Of a stretch of DNA of 36,148 nt, positions 17,167 to 25,882 are shown one piece after another (positions within the stretch are counted from its first letter, which is position 1; the number at the start of each line of letters is the position of its first letter). The DNA lies in contig NZ_JAQMSD010000233.1 of the NCBI RefSeq assembly GCF_028330525.1, positions 1 to 36,148 of the forward strand, written 5' to 3'. The position numbers and the translations under genes were made by a program. This DNA comes from Spirulina sp. CS-785/01. Lineage in GTDB: Bacteria > Cyanobacteriota > Cyanobacteriia > Cyanobacteriales > Spirulinaceae. The notes below the pieces were generated by a model. That model had not been told where the DNA came from. It saw only the letters and a list, made by a program, of their open reading frames with translations, and did no database searches.

Positions 17167-18039
17167 ATGCAGCATTTAGGGTTATTTGTGGGACTGACAA
17201 CCCTAGACTTAATTTATCAAGTCGCGCAGTTTCCCCAAGCCAATGAAAAAATTGTCGCCCTCGATTATAAGAGTAGCGCAGGGGGGCCGGCCACCAATGC
17301 CGCCGTAACCTTTGCCGCCTTGGGCAACCGGGCTAAACTGGTGAGTATTGTAGGACAGCATCCCAACAGCGCGTTAGTGGGGGCTGAATTAGAGGAATAT
17401 GGGGTAGAATTGTGTGACTTGGATGAGGGGTTTCAGGAGTCACCGCCCTTATCTTCTATTATTGTGACTCAGGAAACGGGCGATCGCGCAGTTATTTCCC
17501 TCAACGCCAAAAAATCCCAAGCCACCGTCCCACAACTTCCCCCCAATATCCTAGACCATGTAGCCCTCGTCTTAATCGACGGACATCAGATGGCCGTCAG
17601 TGAAGCCATTGCCCAAGACGCACAAACGCGAGGCATTCCCGTTATTATAGACGGAGGGAGTTGGAAGCCCAATTTTGAGCGCGTTTTGCCCTACGTGGAT
17701 TATGCCATCTGTTCAGCAAACTTTTACCCCCCCAACTGCCAAACCCCCGACCAAGTATTGCCAGTTTTACAACAATTTCAGATTCCCCACATTGCCATCA
17801 CCAGAGGGTCAGACCCCATTGTATATGTCACCCAAGGACAAAAAGGAGAATTAACTGTTCCCACCGTCCCTGTCACCGATACATTAGGAGCAGGAGACAT
17901 TTTTCACGGGGCCTTTTGTCATGCCCTCCTCCAACAGGATTTTCTCACCGCCTTACAACAGGCCGCAACCGTGGCCGCCCATGCGTGCCAGTCCTTTGGG
18001 ACCCGTGACTGGATTCAAACTTGGACAAACTCCAGTTAA
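17167..18039 (+). CDS. PfkB-family sugar or nucleoside kinase
   Basis: 290 residues. PfkB/ribokinase enzymes transfer the ATP gamma-phosphate to a sugar or nucleoside hydroxyl. The first signature is AGGPATNAAVTFAALG (about 38-53). The second is DTLGAGDIFHGAF, with catalytic base Asp244 in the GAGD anion hole. The substrate loop does not let me name the sugar. The protein lacks an obvious lid insertion like that of ribokinase. The start at ATG 17167 is strongly supported by GAGGGAGG five nt upstream. It is followed after 82 nt by the CysQ-type gene on the same strand, and the two may be co-transcribed. A general 'fructokinase' label would be a guess. Confidence 0.92.
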   Translation: MQHLGLFVGLTTLDLIYQVAQFPQANEKIVALDYKSSAGGPATNAAVTFAALGNRAKLVSIVGQHPNSALVGAELEEYGVELCDLDEGFQESPPLSSIIVTQETGDRAVISLNAKKSQATVPQLPPNILDHVALVLIDGHQMAVSEAIAQDAQTRGIPVIIDGGSWKPNFERVLPYVDYAICSANFYPPNCQTPDQVLPVLQQFQIPHIAITRGSDPIVYVTQGQKGELTVPTVPVTDTLGAGDIFHGAFCHALLQQDFLTALQQAATVAAHACQSFGTRDWIQTWTNSS

Positions 18040-18121
18040 ATTCCTCAAAATGCCAGCAACTGTATATGAACCCTCCCGTAACGTTACCCTTGTCAACACT
18101 CACTGAAAAGGACATTCACCG

Positions 18122-18976
18122 ATGATTCATGACCAACTGACCGGAATTTGCGCGATCGCTCGTCAAGTCGCTTGGGGGGCAGGAGAAGTCTTACAAACCT
18201 ACTACCGGGGCGATACAGACTTAAACATTCAAGATAAAGAAGGCGACCCCGTAACCAAAGCAGACCACGCAGCCAACCATTACATCCTAGAGCATCTCAA
18301 AGACCAACTCTCCGACCTCGACTTCGGCTATCTCAGCGAAGAAACCTACCATCCCGACACCTTGGACCCCCTCCCCCAAGACTGGGTATGGATCATTGAC
18401 CCCCTCGATGGGACAAGAGACTTCATCGAAAAAACCGGAGAATACGCCATTCACCTTGCCTTAACCCATAAAGGCCGTCCTCAGTTAGCCGTCGTCATTG
18501 TCCCCGAAACCGATAAACTCTACTTTGCGATCAAAGGCCAAGGCACGTATGTAGAAACCAAAGACGGCACAGTCACCCCCATTCGCGTCTCAGACCGTCA
18601 ACCCATCTCCGAACTCTACTTAGTCGCCAGTCGCAGTCACCGCAACGAACGGTTAAATCAACTCTTAGACCGCATTCCCTTTAAAGACAAAGTATATGTC
18701 GGCAGTGTCGGCTGTAAAATCTCCACCATTTTAGAAAAGCGCACCGACGTTTACATCTCCCTCTCCGGAAAATCCGCCCCCAAAGACTGGGATTTTGCCG
18801 CCCCAGAACTCATCTTGACCGAAGCAGGGGGAAAATTCACTAATTTTGCCGGGGAAGACCTTTATTACAACAAAGGAGATGTCCGTCAATGGGGAGGACT
18901 CATGGCCAGTAATGGTCATTGTCACGAAGAACTCTGTCAGTTAGCCACCCAAGGACTCGCCGAGATTGATGGTTGA
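18122..18976 (+). CDS. cysQ: CysQ-like 3'(2'),5'-bisphosphate nucleotidase (IMP-ase superfamily)
   Basis: 284 residues. This family removes a phosphate from PAP or PAPS, clearing the by-product of sulfate assimilation. Some relatives act on inositol phosphates or fructose bisphosphate. The lithium-sensitive phosphatase motifs are complete: GDPVTKADHAAN (about 40), YLSEE near 70-75, the metal site DPLDGTRD (Asp93, Asp96) and the second motif KDWDFAAPELIL, with its metal-binding Asp. The DPLDGTRDFI variant and the WDFAAPE form fit CysQ/HAL2 better than SuhB. AAGGA nine nt before ATG 18122 supports the start. Substrate assignment is by family resemblance only. Confidence 0.85.
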   Translation: MIHDQLTGICAIARQVAWGAGEVLQTYYRGDTDLNIQDKEGDPVTKADHAANHYILEHLKDQLSDLDFGYLSEETYHPDTLDPLPQDWVWIIDPLDGTRDFIEKTGEYAIHLALTHKGRPQLAVVIVPETDKLYFAIKGQGTYVETKDGTVTPIRVSDRQPISELYLVASRSHRNERLNQLLDRIPFKDKVYVGSVGCKISTILEKRTDVYISLSGKSAPKDWDFAAPELILTEAGGKFTNFAGEDLYYNKGDVRQWGGLMASNGHCHEELCQLATQGLAEIDG

Positions 18977-19010
18977 TAGTGGATAGTTGATAGTTAGCCC
19001 TAGCAAAGCC

Positions 19011-19075
19011 AGAAACCGGGTTTCTTTCCCAGTCTTGGGACATACAACCCGAAGTCCCCAAGAAACCCGGTTTCT
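19011..19075. repeat. 65-nt compound inverted repeat, possible bidirectional terminator
   Basis: AGAAACCGGGTTTCTT (19011-19026) is a perfect reverse complement of the 16 nt at 19060-19075. Each arm is itself almost palindromic. Inside, CTTGGGAC pairs with GTCCCcAAG, so the whole 65 nt can fold into one long stem. It lies 35 nt past the CysQ-type stop. Repeats with this AGAAACCGGGTTTCT core are, as I recall, dispersed in filamentous cyanobacteria. Confidence 0.85.
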
Positions 19076-19116
19076 CCCCCCACTTAGCCAACCCGACTTA
19101 ATTTTCTGTAACAAAC

Positions 19117-19145
19117 TTGACAATTTCTCGAAAATTAGTAACAAT
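19117..19145 (+). promoter_or_regulatory. Candidate sigma-70 promoter of the DUF4278 gene
   Basis: TTGACA at 19117-19122 is a perfect -35 box. A 17-nt spacer is followed by AACAAT at 19140-19145, which matches TATAAT at four of six positions. It would give a leader of about 125 nt containing a small hairpin. Confidence 0.55.
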
Positions 19146-19277
19146 GAACACAGATAGAAAAAACGTTCATCTCCAAGGAACGTGAAAAACCAATCAAATA
19201 CTTGGAGACGGAAGTAGGGAAGCCATCCCGAAGGAACGCGCCCCATAAACCACACATTAAATATGGAGGCGACAACC

Positions 19278-19625
19278 ATGGAACTTAAATATCGCGGAGT
19301 TACTTACAACTACAACCCCACTATCGTTGAAGCAGAAGAAGGAAAAGTAGGTGGTAAGTATCGGGGTTTAGAATGGCGTTTCCGTAACCAGAAAAAACCC
19401 TCAGCCCAAAAACCAACCCTTGATCTCGTATATCGTGGCGTTCACTACAAAACCGGGGGTGAAAACACCGGAAGCGTTAAACCCGCCATTCAACCCGAAA
19501 CCGCGCAAACTCCCTCTTTGCAAGAAAAAGCACGGGCTTTATTCCTGAAAGATGAGTTGAAAAAACTTAACCGTCAACAGTCGATGTTCAACCGAACTGC
19601 CGATGAAGTGGGTATTGCTCACTAG
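19278..19625 (+). CDS. DUF4278-family protein
   Basis: 115 residues. The protein contains two copies of the short DUF4278 module: MELKYRGVTYNYNP at the N-terminus and LVYRGVHYKTGG near residue 54. A basic linker and a C-terminal helical part (LQEKARALFLKDELKKLNRQ) complete it. The family is common in cyanobacteria and its function is not known to me. An ATG at 19263 is in frame, but GGAGG at 19265-19269 is 8 nt before ATG 19278, which decides the start. It appears to be a single-gene unit: promoter at 19117 and hairpin terminator at 19680. It has no signal peptide or membrane helix. Confidence 0.85.
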   Translation: MELKYRGVTYNYNPTIVEAEEGKVGGKYRGLEWRFRNQKKPSAQKPTLDLVYRGVHYKTGGENTGSVKPAIQPETAQTPSLQEKARALFLKDELKKLNRQQSMFNRTADEVGIAH

Positions 19626-19679
19626 GTAACAACCTGGCAATAGACAACTTGGCAATAAACGACTGATGGTTTGATATTG

Positions 19680-19708
19680 AGCCGCATCCTAAAAACGAGG
19701 GTGCGGCT
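19680..19708 (+). terminator. Intrinsic terminator-like hairpin after the DUF4278 gene
   Basis: AGCCGCATCCT pairs with AGGGTGCGGCT (11 bp, one G-U) around a 7-nt A-rich loop. TCTTGT follows, a short and imperfect T-tract. It lies 55 nt past the stop codon. Confidence 0.65.
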
Positions 19709-19868
19709 TCTTGTGCGCAGTAAGCCCTCATCAACTAACTTGACATTTCTAACTTAGAAAGCTGCTAACTCTCTCAACCGGGTCACTCAGCACGACCAAC
19801 CCATAACTGACAATAAACACCCAACAACCATTAAAATATGTAAAGCAGTTTTAAGGTTTAAAGAGGAA

Positions 19869-21338
19869 ATGCGCGTAGCAATTATTGGTGCTGGACTAGC
19901 AGGGATGGCCACTGCCGTTGAATTGGCCGATGCGGGGCATGATGTGGAAATTTTTGAATCTCGTCCCTTTGTTGGGGGGAAAGTCGGCAGTTGGGTAGAT
20001 AGCCAAGGCAACCATCTGGAGATGGGGTTGCACGTCTTCTTTGGCTGTTATTACAACTTATTTAGCTTAATGGAGAAAGTGGGCGCAATTTCTAACTTGC
20101 GGCTTAAAGAACACACCCACACCTTCATTAACGAAGGAGGCCGCATTGGTGAACTGGACTTTCGCTTCCTTGTGGGTGCGCCGTTTCACGGTTTAAAAGC
20201 CTTTTTCACCACCTCCCAACTTAACCCCATAGATAAAGCGGCCAACTCCCTCGCCCTCGGTACAAGTCCCATTGTGCGTGGTTTAATCGACTTTGACGGG
20301 GCTATGGAGCAAATTCGGGACTTAGACTCCATTAGCTTTGCTGACTGGTTTCGGAAACATGGGGGCAACAATAGCAGTTTAAAACGGATGTGGAATCCCA
20401 TCGCCTATGCTCTTGGGTTTATCGACACAGAAAATATTTCCGCCCGTTGTATGCTGACCATTTTTCAGTTTTTCGCCGCTAAAACAGAAGCCTCGGTATT
20501 GCGGATGTTAGAAGGTTCTCCCCAAGAATACCTCCACCAACCTATATTAGATTATCTCACCGCCAGAGGTGCGAAAATCCACACCCGTCGCCGTGTGCGG
20601 GAAATTCAGTACACGGAGGGCAACAACCCGCAAGTTACCGGAATTGTAGTGGCCAAGGGAGACAGTGAGGAAAGCATCACCGCCGATGCTTATGTTGCGG
20701 CCTGTGATGTGCCGGGCATTCAGCGTTTATTACCTTCAGCATGGCGAAAATGGCCGGAATTTGACAATATTTACCAATTAACTGCCGTTCCTGTGGCAAC
20801 GGTGCAACTGCGCTTTGATGGGTGGGTGACGGAAATGCAGGACGCAACCCAACGACAACAATTAGAAAAAGCGGCAGGGATTGATAATTTACTTTATACG
20901 GCAGATGCGGACTTTTCTTGTTTTGCAGATTTAGCGTTGGCCAGTCCGGGGGATTATTATAAGCCAGGGGAAGGGTCTTTGTTGCAATTGGTGTTAACGC
21001 CAGGTGATCCTTTTATCAAGAAAAGCAATGAAGAAATTGCCCATCATGTTTTAGGGCAAGTTCACAAGTTGTTTCCTTCCTCACGAGAGTTAAATATGAC
21101 TTGGTATAGTGTGGTCAAGTTGGCGCAGTCGCTTTATCGGGAAGCCCCAGGGATGGACGTTTATCGACCGGATCAAAAAACGCCCATTGGCAACTTTTTC
21201 CTTGCGGGAAGTTATACGCAGCAAGATTATATTGACAGTATGGAGGGGGCGACGATTTCCGGGAAACGGACTGCTAAGGCGATTTTAGCGGAACTGGGAG
21301 TGCAAAACCAAGAACGCAAACCTGTACAAATGGGTTAG
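19869..21338 (+). CDS. crtQ: Zeta-carotene desaturase
   Basis: 489 residues, matching the plant-type CrtQ/ZDS length. The enzyme inserts two double bonds into 9,9'-di-cis-zeta-carotene via neurosporene to prolycopene, with FAD and plastoquinone, at the membrane. The dinucleotide-binding fold [20 protein letters not shown] opens the protein. [14 protein letters not shown] (about 50-65) and the C-terminal block [19 protein letters not shown] are typical of ZDS and set it apart from phytoene desaturase (CrtP) and bacterial CrtI. A short purine-rich GAGG stands directly before ATG 19869. No other carotenoid gene is in the window. The gene ends just before a copy of the CCTTGGGTT hairpin. Confidence 0.94.
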   Translation: MRVAIIGAGLAGMATAVELADAGHDVEIFESRPFVGGKVGSWVDSQGNHLEMGLHVFFGCYYNLFSLMEKVGAISNLRLKEHTHTFINEGGRIGELDFRFLVGAPFHGLKAFFTTSQLNPIDKAANSLALGTSPIVRGLIDFDGAMEQIRDLDSISFADWFRKHGGNNSSLKRMWNPIAYALGFIDTENISARCMLTIFQFFAAKTEASVLRMLEGSPQEYLHQPILDYLTARGAKIHTRRRVREIQYTEGNNPQVTGIVVAKGDSEESITADAYVAACDVPGIQRLLPSAWRKWPEFDNIYQLTAVPVATVQLRFDGWVTEMQDATQRQQLEKAAGIDNLLYTADADFSCFADLALASPGDYYKPGEGSLLQLVLTPGDPFIKKSNEEIAHHVLGQVHKLFPSSRELNMTWYSVVKLAQSLYREAPGMDVYRPDQKTPIGNFFLAGSYTQQDYIDSMEGATISGKRTAKAILAELGVQNQERKPVQMG

Positions 21339-21347
21339 TTAGTTTAG

Positions 21348-21367
21348 CCTTGGGTTTTAACCCAAGG
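21348..21367. repeat. CCTTGGGTT hairpin, copy 2
   Basis: CCTTGGGTT and AACCCAAGG form a perfect 9-bp inverted repeat around TT, 10 nt after the crtQ stop. It shares its arms with 17114-17135. With a longer flanking stem it could end the crtQ transcript. Confidence 0.85.
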
Positions 21368-21447
21368 TTGATGTTAACTTAGCTTTCCAAAATTCTGCTA
21401 AACTAGGGCTTCCCAACAAGAACCAATTAACTGGTCAGCAATGCCCA

Positions 21448-22635
21448 TTACTCCTGATTGGCAAAAGGTTTAGGGGGGAAGCGTAAATGGGGGACATTCA
21501 TGGTGAGATGTTCTTGGCAGACTTCTGAATATAACTGCTCTAACCGGGTAATATTGTGACTCAACGTATAACGGTCTAAAACCCGCTTTCTCCCCTTTTG
21601 GCCCAAAACCTCCACTAACTCCGGTTGATCTTGAAACATGGGTAAAAGCGTCCGTAACTGAGTCGTCACCCCTTGGGTACTAATCACCACCCCGGCCCCA
21701 CCTTCTAACACTTCCCCATCGGCCCCCGCATCGGTGGCAATACAAGCGGCCCCACAGGCCATTGCTTCTAAAAGCGATAACGATAACCCCTCCACCAGAG
21801 ACGGGAGAAGGAACACATCTGCGGCCTGTAAAATCTCAACTCGTCTTTGTTCATTGCCCTCAAACCCATACCAAATAATGCCTTCTTCTTCCCCGTAATA
21901 CAGTTCTAAGGTACTTTTTAGGGGTCCATCTCCCACTAAGACTAATTTACTCCCTTCCTCTAAATCCGCTAATTTCCACGCCTTCAGCATGGCCTCTACA
22001 TTCTTTTCTGTAGCGATACGGCCCATATAGACAAAAAGGCGTTTAGCGTCCATTTCTGCCTTAAAATTGGACGGCCCAGGGCAATATTTATCCACATCTA
22101 CACCATTGGGAATAATGGCCACGCGATCGCAAGGCACCCCCAACCGCACCAATAAATCCTTCTGCAACTTAGAAAAAACAATCACCCGATGATAATGGGC
22201 CAAAAACGGGGCATACAACTGATAGGTCAAAAACTGCGTACTCGATTTGAGATTCCGCAACTTACTATCAAAAGGAGGATGAAACGTAGCCACCAAGGGC
22301 AACCCCAACTCCTCACAAATCTCTGGTAAACGGAAATCCAACGTCGAAAGCGTCAAAGACGCATGAATTAAATCCGGTTGGAGATCGCTGAGAGACTCCA
22401 TCAAAATCTTACTCGATCGCAGGGTAGGAATCGTATAGACCTGCGACTTATACAGAAACGGCAACACCACCTCCGCAAAATCAGACCGCCAGAGATCATC
22501 CTCTGTCCCATCAGTTTGGGCAAAATGAAGAAAACTGACGGGATGCCCTCGGTCTAGCAATGCGTTGGTGATTTCTCGGCCATAGGTGACATTGCCACAA
22601 AACGGGGTTTTTTTACCAAGCCATGCGATGTGCAT
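21448..22635 (-). CDS. GT4-family glycosyltransferase
   Basis: 395 residues. GT4 enzymes transfer a sugar from a nucleotide-sugar, retaining the anomeric configuration, to lipids, polysaccharides or small molecules. The fold is GT-B. The N-terminal acceptor half has a Gly-rich turn (FCGNVTYGREI). The C-terminal donor half contains IIPNGVDVDKY, YMGRIATEKN, VGDGPLK and the E-x7-E motif EGLSLSLLE (about 300). No membrane helix is seen. It lies 61 nt after the MFS gene in the same direction, which suggests a sugar-decorated product and its exporter. The actual acceptor cannot be read from the sequence. It is not close to SqdX or sucrose-phosphate synthase. Confidence 0.88.
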   Translation of the reverse strand: MHIAWLGKKTPFCGNVTYGREITNALLDRGHPVSFLHFAQTDGTEDDLWRSDFAEVVLPFLYKSQVYTIPTLRSSKILMESLSDLQPDLIHASLTLSTLDFRLPEICEELGLPLVATFHPPFDSKLRNLKSSTQFLTYQLYAPFLAHYHRVIVFSKLQKDLLVRLGVPCDRVAIIPNGVDVDKYCPGPSNFKAEMDAKRLFVYMGRIATEKNVEAMLKAWKLADLEEGSKLVLVGDGPLKSTLELYYGEEEGIIWYGFEGNEQRRVEILQAADVFLLPSLVEGLSLSLLEAMACGAACIATDAGADGEVLEGGAGVVISTQGVTTQLRTLLPMFQDQPELVEVLGQKGRKRVLDRYTLSHNITRLEQLYSEVCQEHLTMNVPHLRFPPKPFANQE

Positions 22636-22696
22636 TCAGATCGGGGAAATAGAACGCCTACATTTGAGAGAAATACTACAAAAATCCTCTCAAATC

Positions 22697-24190
22697 CTAG
22701 GAATTGTTAACTCCCGTTGATATTACCACTCCTGTACGGGAAATATACCAAGTTAACACCCCACTTGTCAGAACTAACCCGGCCAAGGTGAGTAAAACCG
22801 CTTGTAACCCCCAAATGGATTCAGCTACCCCCGCTAAGGCTAACGGTAGGGAGAGGGCAATATTTACCGCATTATTCTGGAGTCCAAACACCTTACCCCG
22901 CTTTTCTTCTGGAGTTTCCGCTTGGATGGTGGTTTGCATGGGCACTCCCACTAAGGCCGCAAACCCTCCTAATAGGGCAGTCATTACTAAAGCTAATACT
23001 AAACTATGGGAAGACAAAGATAATCCAATCAAAGACCCGGCAACACCGACTGATCCCCATAAACTCAGTTGGCCGTGAGGGAAGTTTGTTCCCCAATGGC
23101 CAATCAATGCGGCCCCAATGCCCAGGCCAACTCCTCCTCCTGCGAGAAGAAAGCCAAATTGTTCCGCTTTCAATTCGGGAATATCCGCAGCCAGGGGAAC
23201 TGCCAACACCGCCAAGGCCGCAAAGACGCAAAAGAGCATAACTAGCTGTATCATGGCGTTGCGGACTTCGTGATTCTCTTTCAGGTAGAGAATACCGTCC
23301 CAAATATCTTGGAACACATGAGGTCGTTCAATGTGGAGAGATTCTTTTTTTTCTCCAGTTTGGAGGACTAAGAGAAGGACTCCTGCGATCGCGTAAGACC
23401 CTCCAACCAGAATTTCTTGACCATAGGACCCCCCAAAACTGAGAACATCCATTACTTTATCCATCACGGCCAAAAGCGGTTCACCTACCGCAAACCCCAC
23501 AATAAGTAAGGCCATCATGGTTGTAGTGTAGAGAGAATTAGCGGGTAAAAGATGCTTACGTTTGACAATCAGGGGAATAGTGGATTGTTCTGCCGGGGCA
23601 AAAAACTGGGTCAACGTGGAAACTAGAAAAGTAATGACCAATAAAATACTAAACCCCACCGGGACATTGAGAAACGTTCCCCAATCCTGCGCCAACCATA
23701 ACAGAGGCGGAATGGCCAACACTAACCCCCCCCGGACTAAATTAGTGGACACCAGTACAGATTTTTTCAACCATCGATCCACATAAACCCCGGCCAGAGA
23801 CCCAAACAGGACCGCAGGAATAGTAAACGAAATCATAATCGAGGAAACCCAGTTACTGATATTTTCCTCTTGAACGCTGAAATAACTGGCAATGAGGGAG
23901 ATCATCAACACCAGATAAATTTTATCCGCCAGTTGGGAAAAAATTTGCCCACTCCATAGCACTAAAAAACGACTATTTTTCAGGACTGGGAGAAAGCCTT
24001 GAGTGTTGTCCTCGTCTGCATCTGGGGTATCCTCAGAGGAGGAGGCATCCCCGTCTGCTAGGGGAGGTAACTCCCCCAAGGAGTCGCCATTGTCTGAGGT
24101 AAGGGTTGAGTGGTGTTCTTGGTCTTCAAAAACTCGCATACTGTGCTTAAATATCGCTTGCTTTGGGGTGAATGAATCAGCTGTTTTCAT
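22697..24190 (-). CDS. MFS transporter with a long acidic N-terminus
   Basis: 497 residues from ATG 24190 (MKTADSF). A longer frame reaches 24265, but I find no ribosome-binding support for either start. The first 70 residues are hydrophilic and acidic (DGDASSSEDTPDADEDN), probably cytosolic and disordered. About 12 membrane helices follow, beginning at RFLVLWSGQIFSQLADKIYL. The loop between helices 2 and 3 has GSLAGVYVDRWLKK, the MFS signature GxxxDRxxxR/K form. The helix layout recalls DHA3-type drug or macrolide exporters (AFFAPAEQSTIPLI-like segment). Substrate and direction are unknown. It is followed by the glycosyltransferase and preceded by recO, all on the minus strand. Confidence 0.88.
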   Translation of the reverse strand: MKTADSFTPKQAIFKHSMRVFEDQEHHSTLTSDNGDSLGELPPLADGDASSSEDTPDADEDNTQGFLPVLKNSRFLVLWSGQIFSQLADKIYLVLMISLIASYFSVQEENISNWVSSIMISFTIPAVLFGSLAGVYVDRWLKKSVLVSTNLVRGGLVLAIPPLLWLAQDWGTFLNVPVGFSILLVITFLVSTLTQFFAPAEQSTIPLIVKRKHLLPANSLYTTTMMALLIVGFAVGEPLLAVMDKVMDVLSFGGSYGQEILVGGSYAIAGVLLLVLQTGEKKESLHIERPHVFQDIWDGILYLKENHEVRNAMIQLVMLFCVFAALAVLAVPLAADIPELKAEQFGFLLAGGGVGLGIGAALIGHWGTNFPHGQLSLWGSVGVAGSLIGLSLSSHSLVLALVMTALLGGFAALVGVPMQTTIQAETPEEKRGKVFGLQNNAVNIALSLPLALAGVAESIWGLQAVLLTLAGLVLTSGVLTWYISRTGVVISTGVNNS

Positions 24191-24334
24191 GGTCTCGTGA
24201 CTCGTGAGTTCAGAGACTCGCCCGACTGGGAGGTTAAAATGGCAGTCTAGGCCATAGAGAGGCACAACAGCTTCTACAAAAACGTTCGCTGTAAACGTTC
24301 TCTCTTTTTGATCTTAATCAACCGTTAAAAAATC

Positions 24335-25144
24335 TTAAAAGTCTTCTATCCATAAGGTATCAAGTAATGTGGCCGATTGGATGGCTTTTCCCAATTGATA
24401 TTGGCTGTAGTTGCGCAGGACTCGTTCTACTCCCATCCAGGTCATAGTGTCGCTAGGATGCAGGTTTGAGGGGAGTTCGGGGTAAATGAGTTGTTGCAAA
24501 CCGGCCACTTCTTTGGCGTTAAGATGAGCATTGAGGGTGATTTCTGTATTTTCCGGGAGGGGGAGATTCACCAGTCCTCCCCCGTCGAAGCTAAAGCTAA
24601 CCCGCCATTTTTCTCCTTGGGGGTTGGGGGTGATCAGGTCTCCAGTTAGACAACAGTGTTGCAGTTGCGGGGCCAATCCGGTAATGGCTAAGAGGTGATA
24701 GAGGCCATGGACTAAATGGGCGAGAATTTGCGGGGTGGACTGGGTGGGGTTCGGGTTCAGGATTAGCCGATCTAAGCGTCGTAGATGCTCGTTGAGGAGT
24801 TCGTATAGGTCTTCCTGCGTTTGCTCGCTTAACCCCACTGCTAAGACGATTTCTGCCCAATATTGGCCTGTGGCCAGTTTGGCGAGGTTACGACTGAGGC
24901 CGGGGTAAGATTCGAGGGTTTCGGCTTGAATGATTTTATCGAGCGATCGCCCCTTCACAATCAAGAGTTCATTGACCACAAATAGCTCTAACCTACCCCG
25001 TAAGCGAGACTTCGCTTTTCTAGCACCCGGCGCAACAGCATAAACCAACCCTGCCTGGGCCGTTAATATTGTCACCAAGCGATCGCTCTCCCCATAGGGC
25101 ATCGTCTTCAAATTAATTCCCGTCGCCTTAAAACTTTGACTCAT
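24335..25144 (-). CDS. recO: RecO, DNA repair and recombination mediator
   Basis: 269 residues. RecO helps load RecA onto SSB-covered single strands in the RecFOR pathway. The N-terminal OB fold is clear (ATGINLKTMPYGESDRLVTI and RGRLELFVVNELLIVKG), followed by the helical domain. The zinc-finger cysteines of some RecO proteins are mostly missing: only the pair HCCLTG is seen. Only 37 nt lie between ATG 25144 and the 5' end of the group II intron, so the intron sits in what should be the recO promoter. TACTAT on the minus strand at 25171-25176 could still be its -10 box. Confidence 0.93.
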   Translation of the reverse strand: MSQSFKATGINLKTMPYGESDRLVTILTAQAGLVYAVAPGARKAKSRLRGRLELFVVNELLIVKGRSLDKIIQAETLESYPGLSRNLAKLATGQYWAEIVLAVGLSEQTQEDLYELLNEHLRRLDRLILNPNPTQSTPQILAHLVHGLYHLLAITGLAPQLQHCCLTGDLITPNPQGEKWRVSFSFDGGGLVNLPLPENTEITLNAHLNAKEVAGLQQLIYPELPSNLHPSDTMTWMGVERVLRNYSQYQLGKAIQSATLLDTLWIEDF

Positions 25145-25882
25145 ATTTTTTGGTCAAACGTTAGGTCATCATAGTACAGTGGTGCGAATCGTTCCCTCGA
25201 AAGTAAAGGCTGAAATGCCTGAAACGTATGAGGGGCAAGGGTCTCAAGTGAATGAGGAGTAATCCAAGTTCCCCCCTGACAACTGTTTCTAAGTCTCGAC
25301 GAAAATGGTAAAAGTGTAACAACAGATACCAAATCCAAGGTTGAGAAGGGTAGTGTTAAGAGATTGTAACAAATCTTAACAATTTGTACAATCTCTACCC
25401 TACGTCTAAAGGCAGCCCCAGATTTGGGATTGATAACCCCAGGACTGAAGCGGGCTTGGCAAGGCACTGAAGGTGAACTGACACCTAATAACGTGACCAC
25501 CGACAATCCGACATGGTTAAACATTACGTTGAATGTTCAACTTGAACCCCAGTTACTATGAAATAGCCAAAATCAGTTGACAGGCTATGCTCAAAAAAAG
25601 AGCAAGGGGAAAGGTAGGAAAATCACTAATTTACCTACACCTAACACTCAGAAGTACCCCTGGGGAAAGAGCAAACCTAAATCGGAATTACCCTTAGAGA
25701 CGGAACGAGATAACCCCATACTCCCTGTCTGATGAACATGGTCGATAACCAGACAAGTGATAAGTCTAAGCGTAAGGGATATGGGGGTGAGATGTAGTAA
25801 GAAGCAAATGCCCGACTGTAATGGAAGGGATAGGCTGACGTACTACGGCTTGTAAACAGATATGGAGTCTAGTAGTGGTTAA

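Larger units (their letters stand above)
18977..19277. other. Spacer with a large hairpin and a promoter
   Basis: No gene. GATAGTT-like units (18970-18995) follow the CysQ-type stop. Then come a large inverted repeat (19011-19075), a candidate sigma-70 promoter (19117-19145), and an ACGTTC/GAACGT hairpin (19163-19168 with 19178-19183) in the leader of the next gene. Confidence 0.7.

Noticed and set aside
25141-25524. Minus-strand 127-codon frame whose stop overlaps the recO ATG, suggesting translational coupling
   Set aside because: Almost all of it lies within domain I of the group II intron and its translation shows no protein family; the ATGA overlap is a coincidence.
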